Shown here: piece after piece, positions 16,112-24,357 of the stretch
Layout of the letters: every line of letters begins with the position of its first letter
How positions within the stretch are numbered: the first letter of the stretch is position 1
Assembly: GCF_030433895.1 (NCBI RefSeq)
Contig: NZ_JARUXE010000034.1
Location: forward strand, 1-49,386
Source: Arthrobacter sp. PsM3
GTDB lineage: Bacteria; Actinomycetota; Actinomycetes; Actinomycetales; Micrococcaceae
Reading direction: 5' to 3'
Length of the DNA stretch: 49,386 nucleotides
Notes under the pieces: generated by a model
Seen by the model: the letters and a program-made list of their open reading frames with translations, nothing else
What the model was told of the DNA's origin: nothing
The model's database searches: none
Made by a program: the position numbers and the translations under genes

Positions 16112-16933
16112 CTACCCCAGGGTTTCCAGCCTTGCCAGTACGCCTTCCGGCGAAGCGGCGCTGGGAATCTCGCCCAGGTAGAAGTCCCCGGCAGGCAGTG
16201 CCACGTCCGGTTCCAGCCAGAACTCTGCAGGGATATAGGCGCCCGCTGCGGCGTCCCCCTGCAGGCGGGCCCGGTCGTCGTCGAGCTGTCCCAGTGTCCA
16301 ACGGTAGTTGCCGGCCAGATTGGCAATCGGCGTGTAGGCCTCCAGGGGAACGTGCACGCCGCGGGAGGCGCCGGCAGGGGTCCGGTTGTCCAACAGGAGG
16401 CCGGCGATGGGGAGTCCCGCGAAGGCCCGCAGCCAGTCACTGACATACATGGAGGCGTTCTCGGCGTTGTCGGCGTCGAGGCCGTCCGTGTTGTCGGCGC
16501 CCGAGAAGTGGTGTGTTGCGATGAGCCACGCCATCGGCGACGGGAAGCGCAGCACCACAGGCTGGCGGGCTGTCTTGGTGAACACGGTAACGAAGTCCAG
16601 CACCGCCCGGTTGAGGTCGTCGTCGCCCAGCAAAGTCCTCAGCGCGAAACCCGTCCGGGATCTGGCCGCCATGGCGGTCTCGAGCCCGGTGTTGCCGGTG
16701 GTCAAATGACCGTACAGCCGGTTCAGGTCCAGGAGCGCCACGTCCGGCCGGAGGAGCCCCTGTGCCTGGGCGAAGAAAGCCGCGTATGCGGTGGCGTTGT
16801 CCCAGGGGACGGGGCGGCCGCGAAGAATCACGGACGCTGCGTACTCGTGGTGGTCGAACACCACAGCTTTCGGCCGGCCCGACGGAGGGGAGGCAACAAC
16901 GTTGGCGAGTGTGGTGGCAGTGGAAGTGGTCAT
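16112..16933 (-). CDS. Fifth gene of ketone-carboxylase-like operon (Apc5-like by position)
   Basis: A 273-residue protein (about 30 kDa) that I do not recognise from motifs alone. It has no signal peptide or membrane segment. Visible blocks are K-A-V-V-F-D-H-H-E-Y-A-A near the N-terminus and L-R-F-P-S-P-M-A-W-L-I-A-T-H-H-F in the middle. It is the last gene of the operon coding for HyuA-, gamma-, HyuA- and HyuB-type subunits. Acetophenone carboxylase of Aromatoleum is known to need a separate fifth protein of about 34 kDa (Apc5); position and size make this an Apc5 counterpart, though sequence homology is unproven. ATG 16933 is preferred, with GGAG 9 bases upstream; a TTG at 16948 is the alternative. 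A 14-bp hairpin separates it from the upstream gene. Confidence 0.75.
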   Translation of the reverse strand: MTTSTATTLANVVASPPSGRPKAVVFDHHEYAASVILRGRPVPWDNATAYAAFFAQAQGLLRPDVALLDLNRLYGHLTTGNTGLETAMAARSRTGFALRTLLGDDDLNRAVLDFVTVFTKTARQPVVLRFPSPMAWLIATHHFSGADNTDGLDADNAENASMYVSDWLRAFAGLPIAGLLLDNRTPAGASRGVHVPLEAYTPIANLAGNYRWTLGQLDDDRARLQGDAAAGAYIPAEFWLEPDVALPAGDFYLGEIPSAASPEGVLARLETLG

Positions 16934-16965
16934 GACGTCTTTCTCCAAACTTTGGCGGATAGCGG

Positions 16966-17012
16966 CCTTCAGCGCCGCACCGTCCTGAAGTCGGAGGATG
17001 CGGCGCTGAAGG
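16966..17012 (-). terminator. 14-bp inverted repeat between HyuB-type gene and last operon gene
   Basis: CCTTCAGCGCCGCA (16966-16979) and its exact complement (16999-17012) enclose a 19-base loop in the 123-base gap before the last gene. It may be a partial terminator or an mRNA-stability element that lowers expression of the distal gene relative to the four upstream subunits. It could also end the transcript if the last gene has its own promoter. Confidence 0.6.
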
Positions 17013-17056
17013 CTTCTTGTGTTGCTGCGTCCCGGGCCGGGACGTGCCGTATCGGG

Positions 17057-19387
17057 CTAGGACTTGCGGTGGACGACTTCCCCGTGCTTGAGTTCGAGCT
17101 CGCGGATCCGGTCCTCCAGTGCACTGATCTTGACTTCCCTGCGGTCCGGGAGCATGATCAGCGGCAGCTTGTCGATGGTCGCTTTGACCCGTTCCGGCCC
17201 GTTGTTGGTGAAGTGGGTGGCGGTGAGCTCCTCCGTGTCGTCGCCCCAGGACCCGTAGTAGAGCAGATCCTTCGGGGGCTCGGTCTTTACGTAGCCCTCG
17301 AGGAACTCCTTGTACGGCTTGCCGCGGGCGATCCGGGCCTGCCGCGAGTCATGGCGCAACTGGGTGGTTGCCTCCTGGTCCACCACGAAGGTTTCCGGGT
17401 CCCAGACGACGCCGTAGATGCTGGTGGCGACCTTCGGCGAAATACGGCCGAGTTCCAGATCCTTGGCCACGGCTTCCGGATCACGTTCCAGAACATCGCC
17501 GTACCCGCCGCCGGAGCCCTGCGCGATCATGTACATCTCGCCATCCTTGGCGACGTCGAACTGCAGCCCCATATGGGCAGTGGTGTATTTACCGCCCTCG
17601 TAGGGCTGCTCGTTCATGATCCGTTCCATGGACAAATCGAATTTGCTGGAGTCCTTGCGGATGATGTCGTAGATGTTGATGCCCTTGACCATGGCCAGCG
17701 GGGTCGTGCTGCAGCCGTAGCCGCCGAACATTCCCGTGACGGACGAGAACTTGGACCCCGAGGTAACGGTCATGAAGCCCCACATCGGCGTTCCCTCGGC
17801 GGCAACGATCATCTCGTAGCCCATGCCGCCGCTGTTCTTGCCGAAGCCCTGGTTGTCGCGGACGATCCGCTTGCTGACCAGCTGCATGAAAGGAACTTCC
17901 TCTTCCATGACTTCCTGTTCCGCCGTGTCGGCCATGGCGCAGAACAGCGGCGAGACGGCGTCTTCACCGTCGCGGAATGCCTTGGCGCCGCCGCCCATGC
18001 CATTGAGGTCGGCACACAGGTTACCCACCTGGTCCCCATGCTGGGTCAGGCCTCCCCACAGGAAGGTGTTGATCTGGTTGAACCACGGGGCCAGGACATT
18101 GGAGAACTTCTCCGGGTTGGAGAACTGCATCTTGGCAAAGGCGGTCTGCAGGGCTGAGAATCCCCGGAACGACGCCTGCAGCGACTGCCCCATCGGTGCA
18201 TCGTAACCAGCGTCGGCCCAGGTGTGTTCATCCGAGATGATGTCGATGGGCGACATCGCCGAGGTGCAGCGGGGCAGGTCAGGCCACCAGAACGCCAGGA
18301 TCGCCTGCATCATCATCGACTTGACCGAGCACAACGGGGAGTTGATGGCCCGGTTGAGGATTTCCGGGCCCGTTCCCCTGAGGTCCACCGTCATCTTCTC
18401 ACCCTTGACCGTCACCTTGCAGGCGAACTTGATCAGGATGTTCTCCTTGAGCGTGGAGTCCATGAACTGGTTGAAGGACACGGTCCCGTCCGGGAGTTCA
18501 CTGATGCGGCGCTTGACTTCCTGCTCCACGTCTTCGACGGTGACCCGCAGCGCGGCGACGAAGGTCTCCACTCCCACTTCGTCGATGATGCTGTCGACGC
18601 GTTCCTGGATGCGCTGGACGGCACCGATCTTGACCTTCAGGTCAGCCAGTTGCAGCTTGGGATCGCGGACCGAGTGCTGCAGGAACGTCAGCAGGTCCCG
18701 CCGCAGCTCGCCCTTCTCGACAATCTTGAATGGGGACATCCGGAGTCCGTCGTCGAACGGGGTCTCGGAGCCTGACGGCATTCCGCCGGGCTCGCAGGCC
18801 CCGTTCTCGCCTTCGTGGATGGTCGCGGCGACCCAGGCGATGATCTTTCCCTCGCGGAAGATCGGCATGATCATGGACTGGTCCGTGTTGTGGACGTTTC
18901 CGTACCGGGCATCGTTGTGGATGAATCCGTCGCCGGGGTTGATCCCGACCGTCGGCTCGTCCTTCCAGTACTTCATGATGTAGCGGATCGGGTGATGCAG
19001 GATCGCCGAGAACGCGATCACGCCGTGGCAGGACAGGTAGGTGACGTCCCCTTCCGCGGTGTAGATCGCCGTCGTCAGGTCCCCCCATTTGGCGCCGGGA
19101 GCGGCACCCATGGCCTCGCACATTTCGTAGCCCTCGTCCAGGGCGCCGGCCAGGCGCTTGCGGATGCGGTCCACCTTGATCGGGTCCACACCCTTGGAGA
19201 TGCACTCATCCTCATAGGCGGACCGGGACGTGATCTGGTGGCTTCGCATGATGGCCGGGTCCGGGCCGAGGAAGAGGGTGGTTTCGTCCATGAACTGGTC
19301 CACCCACTGCTGCTCCTGGGCGGTCAGCGGCTGGGAGGTATCTCCGGCTGGGCCGGTCGTGCTGGGTTCATTTGCTGTAAGCGTCAT
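17057..19387 (-). CDS. Ketone carboxylase large subunit (hydantoinase B / acetone carboxylase alpha type)
   Basis: A 776-residue protein of the hydantoinase-B family, the size of the acetone carboxylase alpha subunit (AcxB). Residues 151-169 read P-G-D-G-F-I-H-N-D-A-R-Y-G-N-V-H-N-T-D; the HND...H pattern is the likely metal (Mn) site and differs from the F-x-x-N-D-P form of ordinary hydantoinases. In acetone carboxylase this subunit carboxylates the enol(phosphate) of the ketone, using carboxyphosphate-derived CO2. Start ATG 19387 has AAGGAG 10 bases upstream. It is the fourth gene of the operon, 62 bases after the HyuA-type subunit. Whether the substrate is acetone, an alkyl ketone or an aryl ketone cannot be read from the sequence. 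Confidence 0.9.
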   Translation of the reverse strand: MTLTANEPSTTGPAGDTSQPLTAQEQQWVDQFMDETTLFLGPDPAIMRSHQITSRSAYEDECISKGVDPIKVDRIRKRLAGALDEGYEMCEAMGAAPGAKWGDLTTAIYTAEGDVTYLSCHGVIAFSAILHHPIRYIMKYWKDEPTVGINPGDGFIHNDARYGNVHNTDQSMIMPIFREGKIIAWVAATIHEGENGACEPGGMPSGSETPFDDGLRMSPFKIVEKGELRRDLLTFLQHSVRDPKLQLADLKVKIGAVQRIQERVDSIIDEVGVETFVAALRVTVEDVEQEVKRRISELPDGTVSFNQFMDSTLKENILIKFACKVTVKGEKMTVDLRGTGPEILNRAINSPLCSVKSMMMQAILAFWWPDLPRCTSAMSPIDIISDEHTWADAGYDAPMGQSLQASFRGFSALQTAFAKMQFSNPEKFSNVLAPWFNQINTFLWGGLTQHGDQVGNLCADLNGMGGGAKAFRDGEDAVSPLFCAMADTAEQEVMEEEVPFMQLVSKRIVRDNQGFGKNSGGMGYEMIVAAEGTPMWGFMTVTSGSKFSSVTGMFGGYGCSTTPLAMVKGINIYDIIRKDSSKFDLSMERIMNEQPYEGGKYTTAHMGLQFDVAKDGEMYMIAQGSGGGYGDVLERDPEAVAKDLELGRISPKVATSIYGVVWDPETFVVDQEATTQLRHDSRQARIARGKPYKEFLEGYVKTEPPKDLLYYGSWGDDTEELTATHFTNNGPERVKATIDKLPLIMLPDRREVKISALEDRIRELELKHGEVVHRKS

Positions 19388-19449
19388 TGCTGTCGAGCTC
19401 CTTCAATGGATTAGCTGGAAGGTCTGGATGGGATCCGCGAGGTGCGGGG

Positions 19450-21576
19450 TCAGTCTTTGAGGAACCACACGGCTCCCTGGGATGTCGGTTCCAGGCGCCA
19501 GGCCGGTTCGACCAGGTATGTGGTGTTTTCCGTGGTGACGATGGCCGGGCCGTGGATGACGTGCTGGTGGTGCAGGGCCTCGGCGTCGTAGACCGGGGTA
19601 TCCACGGCTCCGTCGATCTTCACGAAGTGGACCTGCCGCGTGCCGACCGGGGTGGGCATGGTCCTGTCATGCCCGGTGTCGATCGAATCGAACTTGACCA
19701 CGTCCCCGTCCACATAGGACGACACCCTCACGGTCTGGGCCCGGATGCCAGCCTCGGGAGCCTGGCTGCCGGCACCGTAGCGCTTGCCGTAGATATCCGA
19801 GAACGTCCGGATCAGGTGCAGGACGTCGGCGACACCGCTCACGCGGTTGATGTCGAACACGACGGCGGTGGTCACCAGCTGGTTGCCGTAGCGCATGTCC
19901 ATCTCGAGGCTGTAGCGGATGTCGGCAGCGTCGTACCCCTGCCGGACCAGGTCTTCCTTGCCCTTGGCTTCGAGCTCCTGGATGACATTGTTCAGCTCGT
20001 CGTAGCTCTGGTAGAGGCTGCGGTCCGTGGGGTTGTACAGCACAACGTGGGAGCCGCGCTCGTGGATGTGGAGCGGTTTCATGTTCCCGGCGCCGCAGGC
20101 CGAGAATACCGAGGAAAACGGCGGCGCGAGGATCCTGCGGATGCCGGCGTGATCGGCGATGCCGCAGGCGTGCAGGGGTCCGTTGCCGCCGTAGGCCAGC
20201 ATGGTGAAGTCTTCCGGGAGATATCCCCGGACCCGCAGCTCCTTTGCCATGCCGATCGCCATCTGCTCGTCGACGGCATTCTTGATGATCTTGGCGACCT
20301 GGATGGTATCCATATTCAGGTCATCAGCGAGAACCTCATCGATTGCGTAGACGGAACGCTTTTTGTTCAGCTTGATGTAGCCGTTGGCGTAGTTGTCCGG
20401 GTCCAGGTACCCCAGGACCAGGTCGGCGTCCGTGACCGTCGGGCGGAGGCCGCCGCGGTCGTAGCATGCAGGGCCCGGATCCGAGCCCGCCGATTCCGGC
20501 CCGATCTGCACTGCGTGGTGGATGCGGTCATAACTGGCGATCGAACCGCCGCCCGCACCCAGCGTCAGCAGGTGGATCATGGGAACCGAGACCAGCCACC
20601 GGCCGATGGTCGGCTGGAAGTCGTAGTGTTTGACTCCGCCTTCCGGGACCAGGCCGATGTCGAAGGACGTGCCGCCCATGTCAGTCGAAATCACGTTTCC
20701 CAGACCGGTGCTGTGGGCCAGGTGCTGGGCGGCGCCCACACCGGCGATGGGGCCGGAGTGGATGGTCTGCAGGGCATCCGTCGAGTTGGACTGGGCCATA
20801 CCGCCCGAGTTGTGGATAACAAGCATGGGCTTGTCGTACCCGGACGTGCGCAGGTTGTTGGACAGCTGCCCCAGCGCGTGGAACATGATCTCGTGCAGGA
20901 ACGCGTCCACGATCGTCGACGTCGCCCGGACGTACTCGCCTTTTCGGCCCGACACCTGGCTTCCCAGCAGGACGGGGATGGCCCCAAGCTCGTGGGCCGG
21001 GTACTCGTCGAGGATGATCTCCAGGATCTGCTGCTCATGGACCGGGTTCTCGGTCGAGTTGACCAGGGAGACCACGATCGCTTCCGCTCCGCCGTCCACG
21101 AGTTCGCGTACCTGGGTGCGGACATCGTCTTCCATGAGCGAAACGACCACTTTGCCGGCCGAGTTGATGCGTTCCTTCACCGACCGGATCAGGGCACGGG
21201 GCACGAGCGGATCAGGGCGGGTGGCATCGGGCATGTTCTGTTGCTTGGAAGGGTCCAGGCCCTCGCCGTAGCCACGGCCGCGGGACAGCGGGATGGTGTC
21301 CTCGAAGCCGTGGGTGACCAGTGCCCCCACACGCGGGCCTTTGCCTTCGATCAGGGCGTTGGTGCCGAGCGTGGTGGCATAACGGACGGAATCAACTTCC
21401 TTCAGGACGAGGTCCCGGTCCAGGCCGGCGCGTGAGCAGGCGAGGTCGAGCGCTTCGTTGAATCCTTGGGCCAGGTTGTGGTGCGTTGTGAGCGCCTTTG
21501 CTTCAACGTACTGGTCTTCCCAGGCAAAAAAGCAGTCGGTAAATGTGCCGCCGATGTCGACGGAAATTCGTTTCAT
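19450..21576 (-). CDS. Ketone carboxylase ATP-binding subunit (hydantoinase A / acetone carboxylase beta type)
   Basis: A 708-residue hydantoinase A/oxoprolinase family protein, matching acetone carboxylase beta (AcxA) in length. It has two ASKHA-fold phosphate motifs: V-D-I-G-G-T-F-T-D at residues 6-14 and T-D-M-G-G-T-S-F-D-I-G in the second half. An A-T-T-L-G-T-N-A-L-I-E block also marks the family. This subunit is expected to phosphorylate the ketone enolate and/or bicarbonate with ATP. ATG 21576 has AAAGGAG 10 bases upstream. It follows the gamma-type gene by 27 bases, so co-translation within one complex is likely. Both nucleotide motifs look intact, unlike the second HyuA-type paralogue in the operon. 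Confidence 0.9.
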   Translation of the reverse strand: MKRISVDIGGTFTDCFFAWEDQYVEAKALTTHHNLAQGFNEALDLACSRAGLDRDLVLKEVDSVRYATTLGTNALIEGKGPRVGALVTHGFEDTIPLSRGRGYGEGLDPSKQQNMPDATRPDPLVPRALIRSVKERINSAGKVVVSLMEDDVRTQVRELVDGGAEAIVVSLVNSTENPVHEQQILEIILDEYPAHELGAIPVLLGSQVSGRKGEYVRATSTIVDAFLHEIMFHALGQLSNNLRTSGYDKPMLVIHNSGGMAQSNSTDALQTIHSGPIAGVGAAQHLAHSTGLGNVISTDMGGTSFDIGLVPEGGVKHYDFQPTIGRWLVSVPMIHLLTLGAGGGSIASYDRIHHAVQIGPESAGSDPGPACYDRGGLRPTVTDADLVLGYLDPDNYANGYIKLNKKRSVYAIDEVLADDLNMDTIQVAKIIKNAVDEQMAIGMAKELRVRGYLPEDFTMLAYGGNGPLHACGIADHAGIRRILAPPFSSVFSACGAGNMKPLHIHERGSHVVLYNPTDRSLYQSYDELNNVIQELEAKGKEDLVRQGYDAADIRYSLEMDMRYGNQLVTTAVVFDINRVSGVADVLHLIRTFSDIYGKRYGAGSQAPEAGIRAQTVRVSSYVDGDVVKFDSIDTGHDRTMPTPVGTRQVHFVKIDGAVDTPVYDAEALHHQHVIHGPAIVTTENTTYLVEPAWRLEPTSQGAVWFLKD

Positions 21577-21603
21577 GACCAGTGGTCTCCTTTATTCCAA
21601 GTA

Positions 21604-22056
21604 CTAGCTGAACGAATGGGGGGAATGGTTGTGGGTGTTGTGGGAGCCGAGGGCCGGGGCGAAATCGGCAACTGCCTCTTCGCCGGGTCCGTAGTTAATG
21701 ACGACCTCAGGCTTGGTACCGCGCTTGGCCCATGTTTCGCGGAGCGAGTCGATGTCCCACAGCATGTCCACCGTGGGCGGGTGTCCCGGCGGTACGTACT
21801 CCGTTTCCAGCTGCGTCCCGCAGCCCGGGCAGTAGAACTCGAGAATCCGGCAGAAGGTGGGGTCCGGAGCGAACGTGAATTCGTACTTCTCCGGGTCCAG
21901 AATGGACTGGTGGATTTCCGTGGGGTCCCGGTCGTAGACCAGCGTCCCCTCCTTGTAGTTGCCGCGGGCCTCGCCGAGGTCCTGGTTGCATACCCTGCAG
22001 TTCCACCGCTCGGTATCGAGGTCGATGATCAGATATTCCGTCATTGGAATTCGCAT
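21604..22056 (-). CDS. Acetone carboxylase gamma-type zinc subunit
   Basis: A 150-residue protein of the acetone carboxylase gamma family (Apc2/AcxC-like). A zinc site is visible as C20-x2-C23 and C76-x2-C79, with one more Cys at 69. In known complexes this small subunit sits between the large ones and is structural. ATG 22056 was chosen because AGGTGA lies about 9 bases upstream; an internal ATG at 22044 lacks such a site. The C-terminal tail is unusual, ending in N-T-H-N-H-S-P-H. The gene lies between the two HyuA-type genes, 38 bases after the first. Its presence separates this operon from ordinary hydantoinase or oxoprolinase loci, which have no such subunit. Confidence 0.9.
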   Translation of the reverse strand: MRIPMTEYLIIDLDTERWNCRVCNQDLGEARGNYKEGTLVYDRDPTEIHQSILDPEKYEFTFAPDPTFCRILEFYCPGCGTQLETEYVPPGHPPTVDMLWDIDSLRETWAKRGTKPEVVINYGPGEEAVADFAPALGSHNTHNHSPHSFS

Positions 22057-22094
22057 AGCGTGTTTCACCTGTTTTTCTTGCTGGTTGTGTGGGG

Positions 22095-24023
22095 TCACTT
22101 CTGGAGGGTGTCTGTAAGCATGAGGTCGCCGGAGACCGTCACGTCGAAGACCCAGCCATGCGGCACTCGGGCCGTGAAGTAGGGGCCTTCGACGATTGCG
22201 GGGCCCGACGCCGATGCCCCGGCGGTTTGGCTGTCCAGGTCGAAGACCTGCACCTCGTCCACCTTGTCCACGGCGGAGCGGACCTTGCGGGTGGAAGCGG
22301 CGACGGCGGGCGTCTTCGCCACCGATTCGGCCCGCCTGATCGATGCGTGCGGCAGCTCGTACCGGGCAGTCAGGGTCAGCATGGTGTTGTGTTCGCTGGT
22401 GCCGGGCTGCGGATCGGAAGCCAGGTACGGCAGTTCGGAAACCAGCTGGCCGTCGGCGTCTTCCAGCACCACGTTCCATTCGAGCCGGCATTCGTCAATT
22501 TCGTGTCCCTCCTGGAACATGTCCCGCGTAGCCCGGGCCAGCAGCGTCGACTTGGTGGCGCCGAAGTCCTGCGCGTCCATTCCGGCGACATTGGCCTCGT
22601 AAGTCTGCGCAATGTCAGAAAAGCCGATTCCGAAGGCTGAGAAGACCGCGGCCATCTTGGGTACCAGGACACGGCGGACGCCGGCGATCCGCGCGGCACC
22701 GCAGGCGCTCATGGGTCCGGCACCTCCGAACGCGGCAACTGTTGTGGCCGCCGCGTCCTCGACGTCGGCGGCGAAGGACTGCGCCATGCGATGGAAGTAG
22801 GCGGCCTCCATCCGGATGAGGGCGTCGTTGAGGGTGATCCCCAACGGTTCTGCGATGACCTCGGTGATGACGGCGCGGGAGCGTTCCGCGTCAAGGCTGA
22901 AACCTCCGTCGAGGTAGGTGTCCGGATCGAGCACGCCGAGCAGGAGATTTACGTCCGTGATAGTGGCCTGCTTGCCCCCAAAACCAAAACAAGCAGGACC
23001 CGGTGCAGCTCCGACGCTCTCGGGGCCGACGGTGATGACGCCGTCGCGCAGGGCGATGACGGAGCTGCCTCCCACACCGCTGGAGTGGACGTTGCTCATT
23101 TCGAATGAGACCGGCACTCCCTGGATGGTGCCCCGGCGGTCCGTCGAGATGGTGGAGTTCTTTACCGAGCCGACGTCCGTGGTGGTGCCGCCGACGTCGA
23201 TCATGAGTACGTGCGCGAGCCCGTAGGCCGCCGAGAGGGCCTTGGTCCCTTCCAGGCCGCCGCGGGGGCCGGACGAGTACGTCTTCAGCGCGACGGACTT
23301 GGCCACCCGTGACGAGGCGCCGTCATTGCGGTAGATGAGGAGCGGGTTCTTGACCTTATGGTCCCGCAGCCGGTGCTCGGTGCTGTACAGGAACCGCTCC
23401 ATGGTCGGATGCAGGAAGGAGTTGATGATTCCGGACCACACCCGGCGGGCCCGGACTATGTCGGGCGTGAATTCCCAGGAGAACAACATGGGAACTGAGC
23501 CCAGCAGGTGGCGGGGGAACTTCCGGAGCAGAACGCCTTTGACGGCCTTCTCCTTGTCGCGGTCCCCCATGGCGATGACAAGCCGTGCGGCGCCGTCGGT
23601 CGTCAGCCGGTTGACGTGCTTGACGATTTCCTGGGCGAGCTCCTCCACGTCCTGTTCGGCGTTGATGACTGCCACCCGCGTGCCGACGAGGTCTTCAAAC
23701 AGCTCAGCTGCCGCCGCCCCGTCGCGGAGTTCGCCGGCCAGCGTGGGGCTGTCCGTGAGGATGCCAATCCGTGGACCCTTGCGCTCGACGAGGGCATTCG
23801 TGCCCTGGGTGGTGGAATACCGGATGTGACGGGTGGAGTGCAGAAGCCCGGGGAGATCCTCTTCGCCGAAGATCTCCTTGGAAGCTTTGGCCATGCCGTC
23901 GAAGAGACACTGGGAGAGGTCAAAGGGCGTCGTGAGGGTCTTCGTAAACGAGAAATTCTCACCGTCCCAGACACAAATATCGGTCAGCGTCCCACCGTTG
24001 TCGATGTTAATGAGCCGTTCCAT
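22095..24023 (-). CDS. Second hydantoinase A-type subunit (Apc-like paralogue)
   Basis: First gene of the operon, 642 residues (about 69 kDa), a hydantoinase A/oxoprolinase family member distinct from the 708-residue one downstream. The N-terminal nucleotide motif reads I-D-N-G-G-T-L-T-D (residues 7-15) with Asn where relatives usually have Ile or Val; the second motif is M-I-D-V-G-G-T-T-T-D-V-G. The S-T-T-Q-G-T-N-A-L-V-E block is conserved. Acetone carboxylase has only one HyuA-type subunit; acetophenone carboxylase has two, so this extra copy points to the larger enzyme type. ATG 24023 has AAAGGAG 5 bases upstream. The promoter region upstream carries elements shared with the LuxR regulator gene. 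Confidence 0.88.
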   Translation of the reverse strand: MERLINIDNGGTLTDICVWDGENFSFTKTLTTPFDLSQCLFDGMAKASKEIFGEEDLPGLLHSTRHIRYSTTQGTNALVERKGPRIGILTDSPTLAGELRDGAAAAELFEDLVGTRVAVINAEQDVEELAQEIVKHVNRLTTDGAARLVIAMGDRDKEKAVKGVLLRKFPRHLLGSVPMLFSWEFTPDIVRARRVWSGIINSFLHPTMERFLYSTEHRLRDHKVKNPLLIYRNDGASSRVAKSVALKTYSSGPRGGLEGTKALSAAYGLAHVLMIDVGGTTTDVGSVKNSTISTDRRGTIQGVPVSFEMSNVHSSGVGGSSVIALRDGVITVGPESVGAAPGPACFGFGGKQATITDVNLLLGVLDPDTYLDGGFSLDAERSRAVITEVIAEPLGITLNDALIRMEAAYFHRMAQSFAADVEDAAATTVAAFGGAGPMSACGAARIAGVRRVLVPKMAAVFSAFGIGFSDIAQTYEANVAGMDAQDFGATKSTLLARATRDMFQEGHEIDECRLEWNVVLEDADGQLVSELPYLASDPQPGTSEHNTMLTLTARYELPHASIRRAESVAKTPAVAASTRKVRSAVDKVDEVQVFDLDSQTAGASASGPAIVEGPYFTARVPHGWVFDVTVSGDLMLTDTLQK

Positions 24024-24145
24024 TGATACTCCTTTGTATGTTGAGGTGCGGTGAAACCAGCGGCGTATTCCTCGACTTGAGACTGTGATCCAAGCCACAT
24101 TGAGGACTGGTTTCAGTGTGGCTCAGCAGCCGGAGTGGCCCGCTA

Positions 24146-24196
24146 CTACCTTCCCGGGTGGACTATTCGCGGCCCTGGGCGGCTACCCGGGTGGTC
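24146..24196 (-). promoter_or_regulatory. Bipartite operator candidate upstream of carboxylase operon
   Basis: Read in the direction of the operon, GACCACCCGGGTAG (24196-24183) is followed 21 bases later by CCACCCGGGAAGGTAG (24161-24146), 123 bases before the first start codon. The 14-base element is identical to one upstream of the LuxR regulator, at a similar distance from the start. Downstream of it, the 334-base gap 24024-24357 also holds two inverted repeats: AGCCACA/TGTGGCT (24093-24099, 24117-24123) and GAAACCAG/CTGGTTTC (24053-24060, 24107-24114). I see no convincing gene in this gap. Confidence 0.65.
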
Positions 24197-24357
24197 CCCC
24201 GTCAGCCGGCCATGAATTCCGGCGCCGGGGGCGGACAGCGGCTTACCGAAAATGCAGAAATGGCACTGCGCCAGCCCGCCATCGAATACGGCGCAGCAAC
24301 GGTCAGCTACTTGCTGGGAATGCTGTTCGGAACCCTGTGAGTCGGGATCAGGCTCGA

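Noticed and set aside
14020..16446. 808-residue minus-strand frame opposite the LuxR regulator
   Set aside because: It is antisense to a gene with full MalT-like motifs and a perfect ribosome site, and its residue composition shows no domain.
24212..24340. 42-residue plus-strand ORF ending in a hydrophobic stretch upstream of the carboxylase operon
   Set aside because: There is no ribosome site, and it overlaps the region left of the operator; the hydrophobic end is not enough to call a gene.
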